From assembly GCF_030812855.1 (NCBI RefSeq), contig NZ_JAUSTK010000021.1:1-64000 (forward strand): 64,000 nt of DNA, read 5' to 3'. The position numbers and the translations under genes were made by a program. This DNA is from Paenibacillus wynnii (lineage in GTDB: Bacteria > Bacillota > Bacilli > Paenibacillales > Paenibacillaceae). A model generated the notes under the pieces. That model saw nothing but the letters and a program-made list of their open reading frames with translations. It made no database searches and was not told the origin of the DNA. Shown here piece by piece: positions 59,332 through 64,000 of the stretch (the first letter of the stretch is position 1; every line of letters begins with the position of its first letter).

Positions 59332-59751
59332 TTATTCGCCAGTTTCAGCAAATTGTTTGATACGTTCGCCTACTTGATCACGAACCCGCTGGAATACGGC
59401 CCATTTTTCTTCATCTGTTCCTTGCGCTTTGGCCGGATCATCAAATCCCCAGTGTTCACGTTTTACTTGTGGTGGAGTAATTGGACATTTATCAGCAGCG
59501 TCTCCACATAATGTAATGACGAGGTCTGAATTATTCAATAGCTGCGGATCTATAATATCCGAGGTTTGACCCGAAATATCAATGCCTACTTCATTCATCG
59601 CTTGAACAGCTTTTGGATTTAGACCGTGGGCCTCAATACCAGCACTGTAAACATTCCACTCATCACTTAGGTATTTCTTCGCCCAACCCTCAGCCATCTG
59701 GCTCCGGCATGAGTTTCCTGTACACAAAAAGTAGATTGTTTTCTTGTCCAT
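59332..59751 (-). CDS. arsC: Thioredoxin-dependent arsenate reductase ArsC
   Basis: 139 residues of the low-molecular-weight phosphatase fold, with the catalytic P-loop [15 protein letters not shown] (Cys 10 and 15) and the later redox Cys in [11 protein letters not shown] (residues near 82 and 89). It reduces arsenate to arsenite, which Acr3 exports, with electrons from thioredoxin. Length and motifs are typical of the Bacillus/Staphylococcus class. GGAGATT precedes the ATG. It lies between acr3 and arsD. Confidence 0.96.
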   Translation of the reverse strand: MDKKTIYFLCTGNSCRSQMAEGWAKKYLSDEWNVYSAGIEAHGLNPKAVQAMNEVGIDISGQTSDIIDPQLLNNSDLVITLCGDAADKCPITPPQVKREHWGFDDPAKAQGTDEEKWAVFQRVRDQVGERIKQFAETGE

Positions 59752-59794
59752 GTTAAATAATCTCCTTTATATTGAAAGTAATGATAACAATGTC

Positions 59795-60853
59795 TTAGGA
59801 AACAAGTGACGGTTTGCTAAAGTACTTCTTCCCGAGCCATAAAGAGACGTTCACTAGCCCAATAAGAACAGGCACCTCAACAAGCGGTCCAATGACAGCT
59901 GCAAATGCTGCGCCTGAGTTTAGTCCGAAAACACCGATTGCCACAGCAATCCCCAATTCAAAGTTGTTGCTGGCTGCTGTAAAAGAAAGAGAAGCTGCTA
60001 CCGGATAAGAAGTTCCGGCTTTTTTGGACATCCAAAAGGATAGGAAAAACATAATCACAAAGTAGATTAATAACGGTATAGCGATTCTAACAACATCCAT
60101 TGGCAGCTCAATCATCAAATCTGCTTTAAGAGAGAACATGAGAACTATAGTGAACAAGAGTGCAATTAAGGTAAGAGGTCCAATCTTTGGTAAAAACACC
60201 TTCTCGAACCAATCCTCACCCTTAGTCTTCAAAGCAATCACCCGTGTAAAAATTCCAGCAGCAAAGGGAATACCAAGGTAAATCATTACGCTTTCTGCAA
60301 TTTGTCCCATCGTAACATTTACTACTGCTCCCTGAATACCGAACCATCCAGGAAATACAGTTATGAATAAATAAGCAAACACAGAATAAAAAATAATTTG
60401 GAATACAGAGTTAAATGCTACCAAACCTGCCGTATATTCCGGATCGCCTTTTGCCAGGTCACTCCAGACAAGTACCATAGCAATACATCTAGCCAAACCA
60501 ATCATGATCAAACCGATCATGTATTCCGGCATATCGCTCAGGAATAGTATCGCCAGAAAAAACATTAAAACAGGACCAATAATCCAGTTCTGTACTAAGG
60601 AAAGAAGGAGAACCTTCCAATCCTTAAATACTCTTCCTAGTTTCTCAAACTTCACTTTGGCAAGCGGAGGATACATCATGAGAATTAATCCCACAGCTAT
60701 AGGAATTGAAGTCGATCCCACCTGCATCTTCGACAAGCCTTCCGAAAAGTTAGGCACTAAAAAGCCAATCAAAATCCCCAGTCCCATTGCTGCAAAGATC
60801 CATAGTGTTAAATAACGATCCAAGAACGATAACTTCTTGACCTTTTGGCTCAC
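59795..60853 (-). CDS. acr3: Acr3-type arsenite efflux permease
   Basis: A 352-residue membrane protein with about ten helices. The key Cys in [20 protein letters not shown] near residue 130 and the Glu in [16 protein letters not shown] near 295 are family hallmarks. It exports As(III), on its own by proton motive force or with ArsA/ArsD as an ATP-driven pump. It follows the arsR gene at 60903-61247 with a gap of 49 bases that holds a ribosome binding site. Confidence 0.95.
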   Translation of the reverse strand: MSQKVKKLSFLDRYLTLWIFAAMGLGILIGFLVPNFSEGLSKMQVGSTSIPIAVGLILMMYPPLAKVKFEKLGRVFKDWKVLLLSLVQNWIIGPVLMFFLAILFLSDMPEYMIGLIMIGLARCIAMVLVWSDLAKGDPEYTAGLVAFNSVFQIIFYSVFAYLFITVFPGWFGIQGAVVNVTMGQIAESVMIYLGIPFAAGIFTRVIALKTKGEDWFEKVFLPKIGPLTLIALLFTIVLMFSLKADLMIELPMDVVRIAIPLLIYFVIMFFLSFWMSKKAGTSYPVAASLSFTAASNNFELGIAVAIGVFGLNSGAAFAAVIGPLVEVPVLIGLVNVSLWLGKKYFSKPSLVS

Positions 60854-60902
60854 ATTGATCAGTCTCCCCTATTAATAATCTCCCTAGTTCTTTAACAGAA
60901 TG

Positions 60903-61247
60903 TTAGTCACATGAAATCCTTAAGCCTTTTTTATCGAGTTCTTCCAATTCATGATCTTGGGAAGGAACGAAGGCAATCAACTTTTGAATTAATTCATTCT
61001 GAGTACAGTTAGGATTAACCGAATAAAAAATCCATTGACCTTTACGATTTTCCTTAACTAGACCGGCGTCCTTTAGTTTCCGCAAATGCTGGCTAACTGA
61101 CGGCTGACTCGTTTTAAAAATTTCAACAAGTTCGCATACACAGCATTCTTGCTTCTCAAGCAACTTCATCATCGTTAGCCTTGTCTTATCCCCTAGAAGT
61201 TTTAACGTCTGTGATACTTCGTCTAAATCATTCAAAGCAAAGCTCAT
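60903..61247 (-). CDS. arsR: ArsR-family repressor of the arsenic operon
   Basis: 114 residues. The winged helix has TSQPSVSQHLRKLKDAGLV as recognition helix, and the ECCVCELVEIF segment near 35 is the classic As(III)/Sb(III) binding site (Cys-Val-Cys). The frame starts at 61268, but ATG 61247 after GAGGGGGATGTAAC is the likely start. It heads the operon arsR-acr3-arsC-arsD-arsA. Its promoter contains an operator also found before the second arsR gene. Confidence 0.93.
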   Translation of the reverse strand: MSFALNDLDEVSQTLKLLGDKTRLTMMKLLEKQECCVCELVEIFKTSQPSVSQHLRKLKDAGLVKENRKGQWIFYSVNPNCTQNELIQKLIAFVPSQDHELEELDKKGLRISCD

Positions 61248-61271
61248 GTTACATCCCCCTCTCACCAAATC

Positions 61272-61300
61272 ATTATATAACTATTCACTTATATGTTCAA
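61272..61300 (-). promoter_or_regulatory. Promoter and ArsR operator of the arsenic operon
   Basis: On the minus strand, -35 TTGAAC (61300-61295), a 17 bp spacer and a consensus -10 TATAAT (61277-61272). The operator-like 20-mer ATATAAGTGAATAGTTATAT (61294-61275) fills the spacer. The second arsR promoter has the same word with two changes. Confidence 0.85.
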
Positions 61301-61312
61301 GTGCAGAATTCT

Positions 61313-61636
61313 TTAAGGACAAGAAGCGTTAGTATAATTTTGTTTCAACAAGGATAGTAGGGTTTGAGTATCAGGCAATTCATTAAGAATAGTTTGTATA
61401 TAGGGTTTATCCACCACATTTAAAGAATAATATACCCACTGCCCGCGTCTAGTTTCATTGACTATACCTTGTGCTTTTAACTTTCTTAAGTGTTGGCTCA
61501 CTCCGGGTTGCGACATATTTAAGATCTCCACTAAATCACATACGCACCATTCTTTATCCTTGAGCAGTCCGAGTATTGTAAGTCTGGTTTTGTCACCCAA
61601 TAATTTAAGCTTTTCGGCCATTTCCATGTTGAACAT
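61313..61636 (-). CDS. arsR: Second ArsR-family repressor
   Basis: About 107 residues. The winged helix has MSQPGVSQHLRKLKAQGIV, and the metal site EWCVCDLVEIL gives two Cys residues (CVC). The frame is open from 61684, but ATG 61636 after GAGAGGAA is the better start. It is separated from the other arsR by 65 bases that hold the operon promoter, so it is its own short transcript, possibly reading on into the operon. Two ArsR proteins with like operators suggest cross-regulation or dose-graded control. Confidence 0.9.
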   Translation of the reverse strand: MFNMEMAEKLKLLGDKTRLTILGLLKDKEWCVCDLVEILNMSQPGVSQHLRKLKAQGIVNETRRGQWVYYSLNVVDKPYIQTILNELPDTQTLLSLLKQNYTNASCP

Positions 61637-61670
61637 AAGCACATTCCTCTCAATGGTACAAACAAATGAA

Positions 61671-61718
61671 ATATAACTATACACTAATATATTATATGTT
61701 CATTTTGTTTTAAATCAA
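61671..61718 (-). promoter_or_regulatory. Promoter and operator of the second arsR
   Basis: On the minus strand, -35 TTGATT (61718-61713), 16 bp spacer and -10 TATAAT (61696-61691). The 20-mer ATATTAGTGTATAGTTATAT (61690-61671) follows the -10 and matches the other operator at 18 of 20 positions. Confidence 0.75.
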
Positions 61719-61845
61719 GAAAGGCTTAAATATTTCCGCGCTGTAACTAAAAGGGAACGTTATTATTAACCATACTGTCTCATAATATATTTCACAATTC
61801 TCACTATAAATATGTTAGGAAATATTCCCTAATTGAGTCGATCTA

Positions 61846-62280
61846 CTAATTGTTAACAGGTATATTAAGCTCTCTGAACAATTCAAATATTTTCAGCCGA
61901 ATTTGATCGCGTGTAGCTCTCACTTCTTCTAATTGGTCTTCAGCGGTTAAAGGATCAGCTACATCCCATTGAACATTTTTGATGGCAAATGGAACGACAG
62001 GACATTTTTCATTCAGTTGTTCACATAACTTTACAATTACATTCGATTGCATAAAAATCTTCATATCAATGGACTTTGAAATTTCACCGGAAATATCAAT
62101 TCCCACTTCTTTCATCACTTCTATTGTATATGGATGGATAGCGCCTGTTTCTAGCCCCGCACTTTCAGCTATAACATTTCCCCCTCCATAATGCTTAGCA
62201 TAGGCAGCGGCAATTTGACTTCGACAACGATTCTGAATACAAAGAAAATATAAACGTACAGGTCTTTTTTGCATCATCAA
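61846..62280 (-). CDS. ArsC-like arsenate reductase/low-molecular-weight phosphatase
   Basis: 144 residues with P-loop FLCIQNRCRSQIAAAYA (Cys near 14 and 19) and redox Cys candidates in VKLCEQLNEKCP (near 89 and 95). It aligns with thioredoxin-dependent ArsC but differs in the P-loop (CIQNRCRS rather than CTGNSCRS). It is 22 bases after pstB in the same direction and so probably belongs to the pst transcript rather than the ars operon. An arsenate reductase beside the phosphate importer would deal with arsenate that enters by mistake. Confidence 0.85.
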   Translation of the reverse strand: MMMQKRPVRLYFLCIQNRCRSQIAAAYAKHYGGGNVIAESAGLETGAIHPYTIEVMKEVGIDISGEISKSIDMKIFMQSNVIVKLCEQLNEKCPVVPFAIKNVQWDVADPLTAEDQLEEVRATRDQIRLKIFELFRELNIPVNN

Positions 62281-62302
62281 CCATTCCTTTCAGATATCGT
62301 TC

Positions 62303-63055
62303 TTAACCAAATCGTCCCATAACATAATTTCCAGTTCTTTGATCCACCGGAGTCGAAAACAGATCAACCGTAGGAGCGAACTCAATAACTTCACCGTCCA
62401 ACAAAAACGTTGTCTGATCAGAAACCCGGGCAGCCTGCGCCAAGTTATGGGTTACCATAACGATGGTATATTCTTTTTTTAAGTCCTTGATCAGTTCTTC
62501 AATCTTCTGTGTAGAAAGCGGGTCTAATGCTGCCGTGGATTCATCCATAAGCAGGATATCAGGGTTCACGGCCAATGCCCGGGCAATGCATAAACGTTGT
62601 TGCTGTCCACCGGATAAACTTAGGGAATTTTGCTTCAGATTATCCTTAACCTCATCCCACACGGCAGCCGCACGTAGACTTGTCTCGACTATCTCATCGA
62701 TCTCCTTCTTCTTTCTTGTGCCATGCAGTCTTGGACCGTAGGCAATATTATCATAAATACTTGATGGAAAAGGGTTTGGTAGTTGAAATACCATGCCTAC
62801 TCGTTTGCGAAGCATCTCCGTACGAACCTCTTTGCCATAGATCGATACTCCTGAAATAACGATATCTCCCTTGACTTTCATGAGCGGCACCTGGTCATTC
62901 ATCCTATTTATCGATCGCAGTAACGTTGATTTTCCGCATCCCGAAGGACCTATCAAAGCCGTAATTGATTTCTCGGGGATGCCCAAATTTATATTATTGA
63001 GCGCCTGCTGATCACCATAATATACACTCAGTTTATCAATTTGTATTACATTCAT
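62303..63055 (-). CDS. pstB: Phosphate ABC transporter ATPase PstB
   Basis: 250 residues with Walker [22 protein letters not shown] near 35, Q-loop [20 protein letters not shown], signature [17 protein letters not shown] near 146 and Walker [15 protein letters not shown] (Thr-Ala where Pro-Thr is usual). It supplies ATP energy for high-affinity phosphate import with PstA and PstC. It lies 18 bases after pstA. Confidence 0.96.
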   Translation of the reverse strand: MNVIQIDKLSVYYGDQQALNNINLGIPEKSITALIGPSGCGKSTLLRSINRMNDQVPLMKVKGDIVISGVSIYGKEVRTEMLRKRVGMVFQLPNPFPSSIYDNIAYGPRLHGTRKKKEIDEIVETSLRAAAVWDEVKDNLKQNSLSLSGGQQQRLCIARALAVNPDILLMDESTAALDPLSTQKIEELIKDLKKEYTIVMVTHNLAQAARVSDQTTFLLDGEVIEFAPTVDLFSTPVDQRTGNYVMGRFG

Positions 63056-63073
63056 TCACATTGAGCTCCTTAT

Positions 63074-63976
63074 TTACAAGTTCTTCTGAAATCTATTTCG
63101 CAGAATGACAGCAATCATGTTGAGGACAAGCAGCATCACCAGTAACACAATGATTCCTGCTGCAGCCAGATCATGAAATTCCGTCTGAGGTTTTGAAATC
63201 CAGTTATATATTTGAATTGGCATCACAGTGAACTGATCCAACACATTGTCGGGCAAGAAAGCGACATAGGTCAATGCTCCTATCATTACCAATGGAGCTG
63301 TTTCTCCAATAGCTCTGGAAACTGCGAGTATTACTCCGGTTAGTATACCCGGTAAAGCCGAAGGGAGTACTGCACGCTGCACCGTTTGCCATTTGGTCGC
63401 TCCCAAAGCAAGTGAGGCATCTCTTCTTGTATTGGGAACCGCTTTGATCGCTTCCTGAGCAGAAACAATAATTACAGGAAGTACTAGTAGTGACATCGTC
63501 AAAGCCCCCGAGAGCAGACTTCGATCCAACTGCAGCCCTCTTACAAATATAGTTAGCCCCAAAATACCATAGACAATAGAAGGTACTCCGGCCAATGTGC
63601 TTATATTGAGTTGTATTATTTTCGTGATCCAGCCTTTTTTGGCATACTCTTGCATAAAAATTGCGGCCCCTACTCCAATCAGGAAAGAAATGGGCACCAT
63701 AATTAGAACCATATAAATAGTTCCGACCAATGCAGACTTCAGCCCCGATGAAGCGGCCCGACGGGATGGATAGTTTTTAAACAAATCTGGTGTCAATGAG
63801 CTCAATCCATCCACCAGTATGGTAGCCAATAACAATATTAAGGCTAAGATACCTATCGATGTGGCAGCAATGAACAACAGCTTTAAGGAGGAATCTTTTT
63901 TTCTTCTTGAAGCAATCTGGAGCTTTTCAGCTTTCAGAACTTGAGGGTCTTTTGGGGAAAATAATTGTTCTTGCAT
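63074..63976 (-). CDS. pstA: Phosphate ABC transporter permease PstA
   Basis: 300 residues, six helices, with the EAA loop (EAIKAVPNTRRDASLALGATKW near 180) and VILAVSRAIGETAPLVMIG that define PstA. GGAGGCATATTAATC precedes the ATG. pstC and pstS should lie beyond the right edge of the window. With PstC it forms the membrane channel. Confidence 0.96.
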   Translation of the reverse strand: MQEQLFSPKDPQVLKAEKLQIASRRKKDSSLKLLFIAATSIGILALILLLATILVDGLSSLTPDLFKNYPSRRAASSGLKSALVGTIYMVLIMVPISFLIGVGAAIFMQEYAKKGWITKIIQLNISTLAGVPSIVYGILGLTIFVRGLQLDRSLLSGALTMSLLVLPVIIVSAQEAIKAVPNTRRDASLALGATKWQTVQRAVLPSALPGILTGVILAVSRAIGETAPLVMIGALTYVAFLPDNVLDQFTVMPIQIYNWISKPQTEFHDLAAAGIIVLLVMLLVLNMIAVILRNRFQKNL

Positions 63977-64000
63977 GATTAATATGCCTCCCTAAAGCGT

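Overview
The window looks like a Paenibacillus-type Firmicute chromosome. It has low to moderate GC, strong AGGAGG-type ribosome binding sites, GTG/TTG starts, LytR-CpsA-Psr and S-layer-homology proteins, a CoA-disulfide reductase with a fused rhodanese, and insertion sequences of the IS200/IS605, IS256 and IS110 families. No rRNA, tRNA or CRISPR array was seen. All assignments come from reading the sequence and from general family knowledge; no database search was run.

Layout. 1-3.2 kb: a sugar catabolism operon (one TIM-barrel isomerase, two Gfo/Idh/MocA oxidoreductases) behind a large structured hairpin. 3.3-5.1 kb: an IS200/IS605 element with tnpA and tnpB. 5.1-10.7 kb: a two-component system, a convergent glycosyltransferase, a phosphodiester-glycosidase-domain protein and a pair of small DUF606-type membrane proteins. 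10.8-12.8 kb: a TetR-MFS operon with a 20+20 bp dyad operator inside its promoter.

12.8-31.7 kb: the centrepiece, a nonribosomal peptide synthetase (NRPS) cluster that I do not recognise. It encodes an Sfp-type phosphopantetheinyl transferase, a Cys-nucleophile thioesterase-like protein, a short-chain dehydrogenase (SDR), a stand-alone A(Thr)-PCP protein, an ATP-grasp ligase, A(Val)-PCP-C, A(Ser)-PCP-C-PCP-TE (also with a Cys nucleophile), a nitrilase-family amidase, a normal Ser type II thioesterase and two MFS exporters. The last module has no A domain. A free A(Thr)-PCP plus a Cys acyl-hydrolase suggests that Thr is modified off-line and then shuttled onto that module, as in syringomycin (SyrB1/SyrC/SyrE). 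A Thr-Val-Ser-type small peptide, possibly released by the Cys TE as a strained ring, is the inferred product.

31.7-40.7 kb: a decayed accessory region. It holds remnants of an Nmad3 domain protein, a frameshifted ParB-like protein, an ABC exporter, an SLH protein, an IS110 transposase and an NRPS A domain, among intact RES-domain, lipoprotein and LytR-CpsA-Psr genes. 40.7-50.3 kb: a 9.5 kb segment bounded by inverted ends, each made of two 21 bp repeats. It carries a SIR2-HerA anti-phage operon, two accessory genes, a Tn554-like recombinase pair (5' end cut by an IS256 element) and a small membrane protein. 50.5-56.4 kb: a frameshifted CoiA-like gene, CoA-disulfide reductase-rhodanese, gene fragments and a lone tnpB.

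56.4-64 kb, minus strand: an arsenic resistance operon (arsR-acr3-arsC-arsD-arsA-HesB-like-phosphatase) plus a second arsR, the two sharing a near-identical operator, followed by an arsC-like gene next to pstA-pstB. Arsenate enters through phosphate uptake, so this arrangement is coherent.
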